Of a stretch of 64,000 nucleotides of DNA, positions 8,663 to 18,053 are shown one piece after another; the first letter of the stretch is position 1; each line of letters begins with the position of its first letter. The DNA comes from Ideonella sp. Lineage in GTDB: Bacteria > Pseudomonadota > Gammaproteobacteria > Burkholderiales > Burkholderiaceae_C. The translations under genes were made by a program, and so were the position numbers. The DNA lies in NCBI GenBank assembly GCA_015075165.1, contig JABTUY010000002.1:682001-746000 (forward strand), read 5' to 3'. Under the pieces are notes generated by a model, which worked only from the letters and a program-made list of their open reading frames with translations, was not told the origin of the DNA and searched no databases.

Positions 8663-9301
8663 ATGATGACGATGAACCCGCACCCGATCGCCCTGTGTTC
8701 GTCGCGCGTCGCAGGCGCGCTCGCCGCTGCGCTGGCGCTCGGTGCCTGTGCCGGCAGCCGCGGGCTGGCACAGCCCGATGTGCCGCCGCAGCTGAAGCCG
8801 CCGTCGGATCAGATCGCGTTTCTCGAGGCGCGCGCCGAGGGCGTGCAGATCTACGAGTGCATGCCCCGGCAGGCGCAGGCCGGCGCATTCCAGTGGGTGC
8901 TGCGCGCGCCCGATGCCAGGCTCACCAGCAGCGGCGGCAGCGCGCTGGGGTTGCACTACGCCGGACCGATCTGGGAGGCCAGCGATGGCAGCCGCGTGCT
9001 CGGCGAGGTGCAGGCGCGTGACCCCGGCCCCGACGCGCAGGCGCTGCCGTGGCTGCTGCTGGACGCCAAGGCCACCTTCGGCAAGGGCGTGCTCGCGCCC
9101 ACGCGCAGCATCCAGCGCGTGGCCACCCACGGCGGCGTGGTACCGAGCGAGCCGTGCGGGCAGGCCAACCTGCGCCAGTTCGTGCGCGTGCCGTACAGCG
9201 CGACGTACTTCTTCTACAAGCAGCGCTGGAGGCGCCGCCGCTGCGCACCAAGCGCATCAAGCGGCAACCGTTCCACGAGCGCCGCGCGATCCGTGCGCTG
9301 A
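8663..9301 (+). CDS. DUF3455-family lipoprotein
   Basis: A 212-residue protein beginning MMTMNPHPIA, with a hydrophobic leader ending in a lipobox-like LALGACAG, so it is probably a lipoprotein. The body contains ARAEGVQIYEC, a central KATFGKGVLAP and GGVVPSEPCG followed by YSATYFFYKQ, a layout I recognise as DUF3455. The function of that family is unknown. The last 25 residues are Arg/Ser-rich and unlike the rest, so the natural C-terminus may have been extended by a frame change just after the YFFYKQ segment. It is convergent with the regulator gene ending at 9347. Confidence 0.7.
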   Translation: MMTMNPHPIALCSSRVAGALAAALALGACAGSRGLAQPDVPPQLKPPSDQIAFLEARAEGVQIYECMPRQAQAGAFQWVLRAPDARLTSSGGSALGLHYAGPIWEASDGSRVLGEVQARDPGPDAQALPWLLLDAKATFGKGVLAPTRSIQRVATHGGVVPSEPCGQANLRQFVRVPYSATYFFYKQRWRRRRCAPSASSGNRSTSAARSVR

Positions 9302-9346
9302 AATCGGCCATCGGCAAGCGCTTGCGTGCGCCGCGGCCGCGTGCGC

Positions 9347-11466
9347 TCACGCCAGGCCGGTAGCACCGGCTGCCTGCCGCAGCAGCGCCTGCGCATCGTC
9401 GCCGAGGCGAAACGCCGCCAGCAGGTCGTCGATGCGGTAGCCCGGCCGTTGGCGGTGGATCGCGGCGCTGAGCCGGCGCGCCTCTTCGACGCGGCCGGCC
9501 AGCACGAGGCAGTGCGCGGCGATGCCCTGCACGTGCACGTGCGCGTTCGGGCGCGCCGCGCCCTTGCGCGCCCAATCGGCCGCTTCGTCGAAGCGGCCGA
9601 GGCGGATCAGCGCGAGCGCGCGCGACGCCAGCATCGCGAACAGCAGCGGGTCGAACGGGCTCAGCTCGCGCGAGTGGTCGCCCGACGCGATGGCCGCCAG
9701 CGGGTCGCCCGACTGCGCGTTGATGAAGCTCAGCGTGTAGTGGCCGAGCGCGAAGTTCGGGCTCAGGTCGACCGAGGTGCCGAGTTCGGCCAGCGATTCG
9801 TCGAGCCGGCCGCGCAGCCACAGCGCGCGGCCCAGCGCCCAGTGCGTGGCCGGGTCGTATTCGTCGACCAGCACGCCCTGCGCGGCGCTGCGATACGCCG
9901 CTTCGATCGCCTCGGCGCGGTCGGCCCAGCCGAGGAGGCGTTCTCGAAATGCGTGAACGACAGCCCCGCATACGGCCGCGAGAAGGTGGGGTCGAGCTTC
10001 AGCGCGGCCTCGAAACAGTGGCGCGCCTGCAGGTTGTCGTCGCGGTTGAAGCGGTACATGTGCCACAGGCCGCGGTGATGTGCCTCCCACGCGTCGAGCG
10101 AGCCGGGCGGCTTCAGGATCGCGCGGTTGCGCTCGGCGAGTTCGATCTGGCCGGCGATCGACGCGACGATGCGGTTGCCGATCTCGTCGAGCACGGCAAA
10201 CGTGTCGTCGTTCCGCGCGCCGATGGTGTCGGCCCAGACGATGCGCGCGCTGCGCGTCTCGCTCAACTGCACGCTGACGGTGGCGCGGCCCGGGCTGCGC
10301 TGCAGCGTGCCGCTGGCCACGTAGTCGACGTTGAGCGTGCGGCCCGCCTCCTCGGGGCCGACGTGCCGCTCGTCGAGCGCGAACACCGTGCCCTGCGCGA
10401 TCACGAACACGCTGCGCAGCTTGGCCAGCCGCGTGATCACGTCGTACGCCAGCGCGTCGCCCAGGCCGCCGCGCACGCCGGGCCCGCGCGACGCGTCGGC
10501 GAACGGCATCACCGCGAGCGACGCGCGGCGCGGCGCGGGCTCGGGGCCCACCGCGGGTGGCGCGGCAGGTGACGTGGCGGCCGGCACGATCGCAGGCGCC
10601 GCATCGGTCGGCGCAGCCGGTGTGGCCTGGCGCGACTTGGCCGCGCGCCAGGCAAGGCCGAGTGCGCCCCAGTCCTGCCCCTCGGCCTCGAACAAGCGCG
10701 CCGCGCTGGCCAGATGCTCGTCGCCTTCGCGCAGACGGCCGCGCCGGGCCAGTGTGTCGAACAGCAGCTCGTGCGCGCGGCGATCGAACGGCGCCAGTTG
10801 CAGCCAGCGATCGAGGCAGCCGATGCGCTCGTCGGCGGCCGGCGGCAGCTCGTGCGCCAGGCGTTCGAGCAGCGCCGCATGCGCGGCGCGCAGGCGGCGC
10901 CGCTGGCCGAGCAGCCAGGCGCTGAACGGCGCGCTGCGCTCGATCTCGAGCCCTTCGAGGAAATCACCGCCAAACGCCTGGGTCAGCGTGCGCGCCTGCG
11001 CGCCGTCGAGCGTGGCGATGCCGGCCTGCGCCGCGGCGAGCACGTCGAGCGCATCGACGCTGCAGCCGCGCAGATCGAGCCGGATCTGCTCGCCTTCGGC
11101 GAGCACGCGCGGCAGGCCCGGTTCGTCGAGCAGCGCGCGCATCTTGCTCAGGCACCAGCGCAGTTCGCCGCGCGGATCGTTCGGCAGATCCCACAGCAGC
11201 TCGCACAGATGCTGGCGCGCGATGGCGCGAGGCGCCAGTGCGAGGTAGGCGATCAGCGCGCGCACCTTGCGCGATGGCGGCAGCGGTAGCGGCCGCCCGC
11301 CGTGCTCGATGGCCATCGGACCGAGCAGGCGCAGGCTCAGCGCCGTTGGTGGCGGCTGTCCGGCGCCTGCGTTCAGCTCGGGCACAGGCAGCCCTCGGGA
11401 TGCGCGGCGCATCCGGCTCGACGATTCCACGCGCGATTCCACGGCTGCTCCCACGCTTGGTCCCAC
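9347..11466 (-). pseudogene. SARP/BTAD-TolB-TPR transcriptional regulator with a one-base frameshift
   Basis: Two overlapping minus-strand frames form one protein of about 705 residues. The first (from 11466, GTG, or ATG at 11412) has an OmpR-like winged helix, a bacterial transcriptional activator domain (LLWDLPNDPRG; LQLAPFDRRAHELL), and a TolB-like domain starting LAVMPFADASRG. It then enters TPR-like repeats (LDPTFSRPYAGLSFTHFENA). There the frame breaks near 9934-9940. The homologous reading continues in another frame as LGWADRAEAIEAAYRS and ends at 9347. Adding one T in the GCCTCC run restores FENAFLGWADR. It is either a real disruption or a sequencing error. The gene is divergent from the methyltransferase at 11569 and could regulate it. 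Confidence 0.7.
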
Positions 11467-11568
11467 GCGGCGCGCAGACAGTTCCGCTCACCGGCAGCAC
11501 CGCACGCGCGCCACGCTGCCGCCAACCCCAGCGGCCGCCTCGCGGCCGCAACCTGAACCGGAGCCGTC

Positions 11569-12414
11569 ATGAACACATTGTCTGCCACTGCCACCCCGAC
11601 CACCGCTGCCCAGCCCGACTTCGCCGCGGTAAAGACACGTCAGCACGCCGCGTGGTCGTCGGGCGACTACGCCATCATCGGCGCCACGCTGCAGATCGTC
11701 GGCGAGTCGCTCGCCGAGGCGATGGACCTGCGCGCGGGCCAGCGCGTGCTCGACGTGGCCGCCGGCAACGGCAACGTCACGCTCGCCGCCGCGCGCCGCT
11801 GGTGCGACGTGGTGTCCACCGACTACGTTGGCGCGCTGCTGGCACGCGGGCGCGAACGCGCGGCCGCCGAGCGCTTCGAGGTCGAGTTCCGCGAGGCCGA
11901 CGTCGAGGCGCTGCCGTTCGCCGACGGCAGCTTCGACGCCGTGGTGTCGACCTACGGCTGCATGTTCGCGCCGAACCCGCGCCGCACCGCGGCCGAGATG
12001 CTGCGCGTGTGCAAGGCCGGCGGCAAGATCGGCATGGCCAACTGGACGCCCGACGGCATGATCGGCCAGGTGTTCAAGACCATCGGCAAGTACGTGAGCC
12101 CGCCGGCGGGCGTCGACTCGCCGGCGCTGTGGGGCACGCGCGCGCGCCTGGACGAGCTGTTCGGCGCGCAGGCGTCGAAGATCGACGCGCAGCCGCGCCA
12201 CTTCGTGTTCCGCTACCGCTCGCCGCAGCACATGCTCGACACCTTCCGCAACTACTACGGCCCGGTGCTGAAGACCTTCGCCGCGCTCGACGAAGGCAAG
12301 CAGGCCGCGCTGGCCGCCGACCTGATCGCGCTGTTCGGCCGCTTCAACCGCGCCGACGACGGCACGCTGGTGGCGCCGGGCGAGTACCTGGAGATCGTGA
12401 TCACGAAGCGCTGA
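11569..12414 (+). CDS. Class I SAM-dependent methyltransferase
   Basis: A 281-residue soluble enzyme. SAM-binding motif I is VLDVAAGNGNVTLAAA (about residues 60-75), with an acidic strand-2 end in VSTDYVG, motif II-like ADVEALPFADGSFDAV, and CKAGGKIGMANW after it. This is the UbiE/Methyltransf_11 style. A GGAGCC lies just before the ATG. The acceptor is unknown. It stands divergent from the SARP-like regulator with 102 bases between the starts, an arrangement that often means the regulator controls the enzyme gene. Confidence 0.85.
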   Translation: MNTLSATATPTTAAQPDFAAVKTRQHAAWSSGDYAIIGATLQIVGESLAEAMDLRAGQRVLDVAAGNGNVTLAAARRWCDVVSTDYVGALLARGRERAAAERFEVEFREADVEALPFADGSFDAVVSTYGCMFAPNPRRTAAEMLRVCKAGGKIGMANWTPDGMIGQVFKTIGKYVSPPAGVDSPALWGTRARLDELFGAQASKIDAQPRHFVFRYRSPQHMLDTFRNYYGPVLKTFAALDEGKQAALAADLIALFGRFNRADDGTLVAPGEYLEIVITKR

Positions 12415-12524
12415 ACGGGCGCTGGTGTCGATCCAGGATCAACACCGGCGAACGCGATGGCGGCGCAGACGGTGCGACCCGTGCGCGCGCAGCGCGCGGT
12501 GCCGCGGCGGTTAGCATCGGCGCC

Positions 12525-13139
12525 ATGGACCTGCACACCTGGCTGATCTACCTGCTCGCCGCCATCGGGCTGTCGCTGTCGCCGGGGCCCAACGGCCTGC
12601 TGGCGCTGACGCACGGCGCGTTGCACGGACGGCGCAAGGCGCTGTTCACGATCGGCGGCGGCGCGTTCGGCTTCGTCGCGGTGATCGCGCTGTCGATGTT
12701 CGGCATCGGCGCGCTGCTGCAGGCGTCGCTGGTCTGGCTCACGGTGCTGAAATGGCTCGGCGGCGCGTACCTGGTGTGGCTCGGCATCCAGGTGTGGCGC
12801 GCGCCGCCGATCGGGCTGCCGGCCAGCGGCGAGGCGCCGTCGTCGCGCTCGGGCGCGTGGCTGTTCCAGCAGGGCGCGCTGTCGGCGCTGACCAACCCGA
12901 AGGCGCTGCTGTTCTTCGCCGCGTTCCTGCCGCAGTTCATCGACCCGGCGCGCAGCCTGGTGGTGCAGTTCGCGGTGATGGCCGGCACGTTCGCGGCGAT
13001 CGAGGTGGCCACCGAATGGTTCATCGCCAGCATGGCGCACCGCATCAGCCCGTGGCTGCGCCGCGTCGGCAAGCGCTTCAACCAGGCCTGCGGCGGCGTC
13101 TTCGTGGCGATTGGCGTCGCGCTGCCGCTGCGCGGCTGA
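12525..13139 (+). CDS. LysE/RhtB-family amino-acid exporter
   Basis: A 204-residue integral membrane protein with about six hydrophobic spans. Family signatures are visible: SLSPGPNGLLALT near the N-terminus, KWLGGAYLVWLG in the middle and ALTNPKALLFFAAFLPQF after the central loop. LysE/RhtB proteins export amino acids such as lysine, homoserine or threonine, but the substrate cannot be assigned here. It is encoded alone, convergent with the SDR gene with only three bases between stop codons. Confidence 0.9.
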   Translation: MDLHTWLIYLLAAIGLSLSPGPNGLLALTHGALHGRRKALFTIGGGAFGFVAVIALSMFGIGALLQASLVWLTVLKWLGGAYLVWLGIQVWRAPPIGLPASGEAPSSRSGAWLFQQGALSALTNPKALLFFAAFLPQFIDPARSLVVQFAVMAGTFAAIEVATEWFIASMAHRISPWLRRVGKRFNQACGGVFVAIGVALPLRG

Positions 13140-13142
13140 GCA

Positions 13143-13922
13143 TCAGAACTTGGTGTAGCCGCCGTCGATCACGAACTGTTCGCCGGTGGTATAGCCCGAC
13201 GCGTCGCTGGCCAGGTAGACCGCGATGCCACCGAAATCGTCGATCTCGCCCCAGCGGCGCGACGGGATGCGCGGCAGCACGGCGGCGGCGAACTTCTCGT
13301 TGTGCACCGATTGCTCGGTCATCTCGGTGACGATCCAGCCCGGCAGGATCGAGTTGACGCGGATCTTGTGCCGCGCCAGCTCGACCGCCAGCGCGCGCAC
13401 GTACGACGTGATCGCGCCCTTGCTGGCGCCATAGTGGCTGTTGCGCGCGGCGCCCTCGAGCGCCGCGGTGCTGGCGGTGGCCACCAATGAGCCGCCGCGG
13501 CCGCGTGCGGCCATGTGGCGCGCCGCGGCGCGGAAGGTGAGGAACACGCCCTCGACGTTGATGCGCTGCACGCGGCGGAACTCGTCGAGCGTCATCTCCA
13601 CCAGCGGCGTGCCCTTGCCGCCGACGCCGGCGTTGGCGAAGCACGCGTCGACGCGCCCGCCGAGCGCGTCGGCCGACGCCGCGAAGGTGGCGTCGACCTG
13701 CGCCTCGTCGCCGACATCGCAGACGAACGCGTGCACGCGCGCCGCGTCGCCGCAGGCGGCGGCCAGCGTGGCCTTGGCGCGCAGCGTCTTGTCGGGGTTC
13801 GAGCCCCAGATCGCGACGCGGGCGCCGGCGGCCAGCAGCGCGCGCGCCATGCCCAGCCCGATGCCGCCGTTGCCGCCGGTGACGACGACGGCGCGATGGC
13901 TCAGGTCGAAGGGGGTGTACAT
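13143..13922 (-). CDS. Short-chain dehydrogenase/reductase
   Basis: A 259-residue classical SDR. The cofactor motif is VVVTGGNGGIGLGMA (TGxxxGIG), the structural NAG motif reads FANAGVGG, the catalytic Ser is in VATAST and the catalytic Tyr-Lys in HYGASKGAI, with the PGW segment after it. This is the usual NAD(P)-dependent oxidoreductase of the gluconate-5-dehydrogenase/3-oxoacyl-reductase type; the substrate is unknown. It lies 20 bases downstream of the SnoaL-like gene on the same strand, so the two probably form one transcript. Confidence 0.9.
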   Translation of the reverse strand: MYTPFDLSHRAVVVTGGNGGIGLGMARALLAAGARVAIWGSNPDKTLRAKATLAAACGDAARVHAFVCDVGDEAQVDATFAASADALGGRVDACFANAGVGGKGTPLVEMTLDEFRRVQRINVEGVFLTFRAAARHMAARGRGGSLVATASTAALEGAARNSHYGASKGAITSYVRALAVELARHKIRVNSILPGWIVTEMTEQSVHNEKFAAAVLPRIPSRRWGEIDDFGGIAVYLASDASGYTTGEQFVIDGGYTKF

Positions 13923-13942
13923 GACGGCTCCGGTGGCGCGGG

Positions 13943-14308
13943 CTACTCAGGCGACGCGTAGTGCACGTACGACTCGCGCACCATGCCGTCCTTGTCGAAG
14001 AACAGCACCTCGACGACATGCGTGCCGGTGATGCCCTTGTAGTGGATCGCGATGCTGTCGACGCCGCGCAGCACGTCGAGCACGGTGAACTTGATGTGGT
14101 CGAATACCTCGAAGCCCCTCTTCACGTAGGCGCGCAGCGCCGCCTTGCCTTGCACGGTGCCGCTCGGGTCATGACTCAGCCGCGCGATCAGTGGCGAATG
14201 GAAGATCACGTCGTCGGTGTAGAAGGCCAGCACGCGATCGAGATTCTTCGACTCGAACGCGTCGACCCAGCGCTTCACGTAATCGGCTGTCTTCTCCGTC
14301 GTCAGCAT
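13943..14308 (-). CDS. SnoaL-like / NTF2-fold protein
   Basis: A 121-residue protein from ATG 14308, preceded by GAGGAG at good spacing; a longer frame to 14407 lacks such a site. The sequence VKRWVDAFESKNLDRVLAFY, then TDDVIFHSPL and YVKRGFEVFDHIKF, is the typical NTF2-like polyketide-cyclase/SnoaL fold. Members range from isomerases to hydrolases and ligand-binding proteins, so no reaction can be assigned. It is the first gene of a likely two-gene unit with the SDR. The gap 14309-14473 to the BenE stop shows no clear site. Confidence 0.8.
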   Translation of the reverse strand: MLTTEKTADYVKRWVDAFESKNLDRVLAFYTDDVIFHSPLIARLSHDPSGTVQGKAALRAYVKRGFEVFDHIKFTVLDVLRGVDSIAIHYKGITGTHVVEVLFFDKDGMVRESYVHYASPE

Positions 14309-14473
14309 CGGCGTCTCCTCGGGGGCGGTTGTGGCGGCCCGATCCGGGCCGGGCATCGGCCCAGTGTGCCATGCGTCCGCTGGCGCGGCGTCGGGTCCGA
14401 TCCGCACTCCGGTGCCGGCTGCTCCGGCTGCTCCACAGCTTGTCGGACCGGTCGGTCGCGGGCCGGGCTGCCC

Positions 14474-15685
14474 TCAGCGGAAGTCGCCGCGCTCGAGCGC
14501 CCACGACACCGCGAACCCGGCCACCAGGCCCCAGAACGCGGCGCCGATGTTGAACAGGCCGAGGTCGGCCACCGTCACCAGGAAGGCGACCAGCGCGCCG
14601 AGCGAGAAGCGGTCCTTGAACGAGACGACGAACGCGGTCTGCAGCACGCGCAGCAGCGCAAGGCCGGCCAGCGTCATGATGAAGGCCTTCGGCGCGGCCA
14701 GTGCGATGCGGGTGAACGACGGCGCGAGCAGCCCGAAGATGACCGCGAGCGCGCCGGTGCACAGCCCCGCGGTGTACTGCCGCTCGCGCTCGCCCGACGC
14801 GGTGAGGATCGCGTTCGTCGGCCCGGTCAGGCAGGTGCTGACGGCACCGACGGCGGCGCTGGCCAGCGCGCCGGCCCCGCAGGCCACCGTGACGGCGTTG
14901 ATCGGCGGCTCGTGCCCCGCCGCCTTCAGCACCGCGAAGCCCTGGCCGTTCTGGACGACGAGCACGGTGATCGCCAGCGGCACCACGAGTTCGATCATCG
15001 CGGCGGCCGACCACGCCGGTGCCTGCAGCACCGGCCGCGCCAGCTCGATGGCACCGAGCGCGCCCGCGCCGACCCGGCCGAGCAGCACGATCGCGATCAC
15101 GCCGGCGACGAGCGCACCGATCAGCGGTGGCAGCCGGCGGCCGAGCGCGGGCGCCCCGCTCAGCACCAGCCACGCGACGACCATCGGCGCGGCGATGCCG
15201 AAGTCGTCGTGCAGCGCGCGCACCAGGTCGAGCCCGAAGCGCAGGAAGACGCCGGCTACCATGCCCATCACGATCGGCATCGGCACCGCCTGCATCGCGC
15301 GGCGCACCCAGCCGGTGGCACCGAGCAAGAGCATCAGCACGCCGGTGGCGTAGTACGCGCCGACCACCTCCGCGAAGCCCAGGTGGCCGAGCGCCGGGCC
15401 GACCAGCACCGTGCCGGGGATCGTCCAGAAGAACGCCAGCGGCTGCCGGTACCACCAGCAGAACAGCAGCGTGATCAGCCCGTTGACGAAGAAGACGCCG
15501 AAGATCCACGAGGCGAGCTGCGCCTCGCTCAGGCCGCCGTGCGTGCCGACCGACAGGATGATCGCCACAGGTGCGGTGGCGGCGAACATCCAGCCGACGA
15601 AGCCGTTGGCCGCCTGGCGCGGCCCGAAGTCGGCCCACGCCCGGCCGGGCGCCCGCAGCGGCGGGCGTTCGAGGTGCGACAGCAT
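14474..15685 (-). CDS. benE: BenE-family benzoate/H+ symporter
   Basis: A 403-residue membrane protein with about 12 hydrophobic spans and the BenE layout. It starts RQAANGFVGWMFAATAPVAI, has FWTIPGTVLVGPALGHLGF in the middle and SACLTGPTNAI-like VSTCLTGPTNAI, then PSFTRIALAAPKAFI. BenE proteins take up benzoate or related aromatic acids with protons. No benzoate-degradation genes lie nearby, so the physiological substrate is unproven; the ring-cleavage dioxygenase at the window start is 14 kb away. It lies 37 bases downstream of the aminotransferase gene, which is on the same strand. Confidence 0.88.
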   Translation of the reverse strand: MLSHLERPPLRAPGRAWADFGPRQAANGFVGWMFAATAPVAIILSVGTHGGLSEAQLASWIFGVFFVNGLITLLFCWWYRQPLAFFWTIPGTVLVGPALGHLGFAEVVGAYYATGVLMLLLGATGWVRRAMQAVPMPIVMGMVAGVFLRFGLDLVRALHDDFGIAAPMVVAWLVLSGAPALGRRLPPLIGALVAGVIAIVLLGRVGAGALGAIELARPVLQAPAWSAAAMIELVVPLAITVLVVQNGQGFAVLKAAGHEPPINAVTVACGAGALASAAVGAVSTCLTGPTNAILTASGERERQYTAGLCTGALAVIFGLLAPSFTRIALAAPKAFIMTLAGLALLRVLQTAFVVSFKDRFSLGALVAFLVTVADLGLFNIGAAFWGLVAGFAVSWALERGDFR

Positions 15686-15722
15686 CGGTGCGGGTCTCGC
15701 GGGCGTGGTCGCGGCGCTGCCG

Positions 15723-16640
15723 CTAACGGTAGTCCACCGCGTCGCGGTACGCCGGCTCCTCGCGCATCGCCCAGTACGCCTGCTGCAGCCGCTGCGTCAG
15801 CGGGCCGGGAAACTGCCGCAGCGGCCGGCCGTCGACCTTGGCGATCGGCAGGATGCCGCCGCCGGTGGAGGTGATGAACACCTCGTCGGCGTCGCGCACG
15901 TCGGCCGCCGGCAGCGGCGCCACGCGCAGCGGCAGGTTCAGCCGCTGGCACAGCTCGATCGCGGTGCGCCGCGACACGCCTTCGAGCACGCCGCGCTCGG
16001 CGGTGCGCACGACGCCATCCTTCACGGTGAACACGTTGAAGCCCGGACCTTCGGTGACGTGGCCGTGCGCGTCGACGACGCAGCTGGTGTCGTGCCCGCG
16101 CTCGTAGGCGTCGAACATCGATTGCACCAGGTCGATCCAGTGGTAGTTCTTGACCCGCGGGTCGACCGATTCGGGCCCGATGCGCTGGCGCTCGCTGATG
16201 TAGAGGTCGATGCCCGAGCGCTGCTTGTCCGGCGGCGCGATCCACACGTACGGCAGCGCATAGGCGTAGAAGCGGTTGGTGGCCAGCCGCGGATCGCGCG
16301 CGCCGCGTGGCGGCACGCCGCGCGTGCACACCATCGCGACGTAGGCCTCCTTGAGGCCACCGGCGCGCACGCAGCCGTGCAGGACCTCGCGCAGCTCGGC
16401 GCGCGAGTACGGCACCTGCAAACGCAGCACCGCCAGGCTGGCGAAGAAGCGCTCCATGTGCGTGTCGAGGCGGAAGAATGCGCCGTTCCACACGCTGGCC
16501 ACGTCGTAGGTGGCGTCCGAGCGCGTGAAACCCCAGTCGAACAGCGAGATCTTGCCTTCGCTCAGCGGCGCATAGGCGCCGTCGATGAAGACGCTGCCGC
16601 CTTCGAACTGGCCCACGGCGGGCCTGGCTGGGAGGTTCAT
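15723..16640 (-). CDS. PLP class IV aminotransferase, (R)-amine-transaminase-like
   Basis: A 305-residue fold-type IV PLP enzyme. The internal Lys is in DPRVKNYHWIDLV (about residue 163), the phosphate-binding Glu region is VTEGPGFNVFTVKDG, and FITSTGGGILP lies toward the C-terminus. The N-terminal DWGFTRSDATYDVASVWNG and the YVWIAP, DPxVKN and EGPGFN segments match, from memory, the known (R)-selective amine transaminases better than branched-chain or D-alanine enzymes. The family is usually annotated ilvE-like. Substrate preference is inferred only. It is followed by the BenE transporter after 37 bases, so transport and transamination could be linked. Cytoplasmic. Confidence 0.85.
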   Translation of the reverse strand: MNLPARPAVGQFEGGSVFIDGAYAPLSEGKISLFDWGFTRSDATYDVASVWNGAFFRLDTHMERFFASLAVLRLQVPYSRAELREVLHGCVRAGGLKEAYVAMVCTRGVPPRGARDPRLATNRFYAYALPYVWIAPPDKQRSGIDLYISERQRIGPESVDPRVKNYHWIDLVQSMFDAYERGHDTSCVVDAHGHVTEGPGFNVFTVKDGVVRTAERGVLEGVSRRTAIELCQRLNLPLRVAPLPAADVRDADEVFITSTGGGILPIAKVDGRPLRQFPGPLTQRLQQAYWAMREEPAYRDAVDYR

Positions 16641-16764
16641 GCGCGCTCCTGTGGTTGCACGCTCACTGTAGCGCCGACGGCTGCCGGCGACGGCTGCGTC
16701 CGGCTGGGTGCGCGTGGCAACTCGCCGCGCACGGGATGCGGCTACCTGACGTGACCGCGCCTGG

Positions 16765-17976
16765 CTACCAGCTTGCGGCGAACGAGTCCGCGCTGAAGCG
16801 CGGGTCGCGCGTGACGCTGCCGAGGTCGACGAACTCGAAGTCGCTCATGCGCAGACCCTGGATCTGCGCGATCGTGCTGCCGCTCCACTGCGCGCTGGGG
16901 TCGCCCTGCACGTACAGATCGCTGCCGATGTCGGCCACGATCAGGCCGTGGCGCTGCATCGCGGTGGCCAGCGCGCGCGCCTGCGTCGTCCAGCTCGACG
17001 GGATCGTGACGCTCGCCTTCAGCCGCAGCCGCGCGCCGAACGGAATGCTGCCGGCGCTGTTGCCAGCGCGATGGCGCGCCGGCCAGACGTAAGTGTTGGC
17101 CAGCACCGCGTCGCGGAAGGTCACGCGCAGCGCGTGCGCGATCTCGCCGGCCGAGGCCTCGCTCGCGCGCGCCAGCAGCGGCGCGATCGGCAGGCCCGCC
17201 GCGTCGCCCGAGGTCCAGCCAGTCGGGCGCATCGCGTTGCTGTTCAAGTCCCACGCCGCGGTGCTGTATGCGCTCCACGCGCCACCGCTGCTCTTGTAGG
17301 TGAAGAAGCTCTCCCACAGCCGGCAGGCGCCTTGCTCGACGACGAGCACGTGGCGGTCGCCGCAGGTGCCGGGGTCGTTGCAGGTGCCGCCTTCGAGCTG
17401 GATCACGCCATCGCGCGGAATCGGAAAGCGCACCGATCCGGCCGGCAGCGACTGGCAGTTGCGCACCAGGTCGTGCCCGCTGCCGTTGGCGACCGCGCAG
17501 TCGCTCTCGTCGGGCGCGCCGTCGGCGGTGTACGACAGCGTCGGCCAGTCGGTCTCGGGCGTGCCGGCCGCGAGCAGGTTGAGCGGGATGCCGTAGTAGT
17601 CGCCGGCCGACGGATCGGCCTGCGTGCCCCAGTCGGCGTGCAGCGCCCGCGTGGCGCCGATCGCCGCGATCCAGCTCGCGCTGCTGGCGTGCGCCGGGAA
17701 GCGCGCCGTGTCGTCGATGCGCGTGTTGAAGATCGCGCTGGCAGGGAAGGCCGGGCAGCTGCCGAGCATCGCGGCGCCGGCGGGCGATGGCGAGGGTGCC
17801 GGCGTGGGCGCGGGGCCGGGCGACGGTGCGGGTGAAGGCGACGGTGAAGGTGTCGGCGATGGACCCGGCGCGGGTGTCGGGGCCGCGCCGATGCCGGCGT
17901 CGCCGTTGGAGCCGCCGCCGCAGGCGCCGAGCGCGGCCAGCAGCAACAGGGTGCCGATTCGTTGATGCGGATTCAC
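16765..17976 (-). CDS. Large lipoprotein of unknown function with Pro/Ser linker
   Basis: A 403-residue protein from a GTG at 17976. A short leader ends in the lipobox LAALGAC followed by GGGSNG, so it is probably a lipidated surface or periplasmic protein. Residues about 30-65 are a Pro/Ala/Ser linker of alternating P-S-P and P-A-P steps. The rest is a single domain of about 335 residues with several Cys pairs (LGSCPAF; DESDCAV; TCNDPGTCGDRH; EQGACRLW) and many Trp/Tyr. Such features suggest a disulfide-stabilised secreted domain. I do not recognise the family. It lies 77 bases downstream of fliR on the same strand, but a role in the flagellum is not implied. Confidence 0.7.
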   Translation of the reverse strand: MNPHQRIGTLLLLAALGACGGGSNGDAGIGAAPTPAPGPSPTPSPSPSPAPSPGPAPTPAPSPSPAGAAMLGSCPAFPASAIFNTRIDDTARFPAHASSASWIAAIGATRALHADWGTQADPSAGDYYGIPLNLLAAGTPETDWPTLSYTADGAPDESDCAVANGSGHDLVRNCQSLPAGSVRFPIPRDGVIQLEGGTCNDPGTCGDRHVLVVEQGACRLWESFFTYKSSGGAWSAYSTAAWDLNSNAMRPTGWTSGDAAGLPIAPLLARASEASAGEIAHALRVTFRDAVLANTYVWPARHRAGNSAGSIPFGARLRLKASVTIPSSWTTQARALATAMQRHGLIVADIGSDLYVQGDPSAQWSGSTIAQIQGLRMSDFEFVDLGSVTRDPRFSADSFAASW

Positions 17977-18053
17977 ACCACCGAGGATGCCGTGCGCCGG
18001 ATCGCGGCGGGTGCCCAAGTGTGTCCAGCGGTGTCGAGCCGCAGCGCGCGCGG

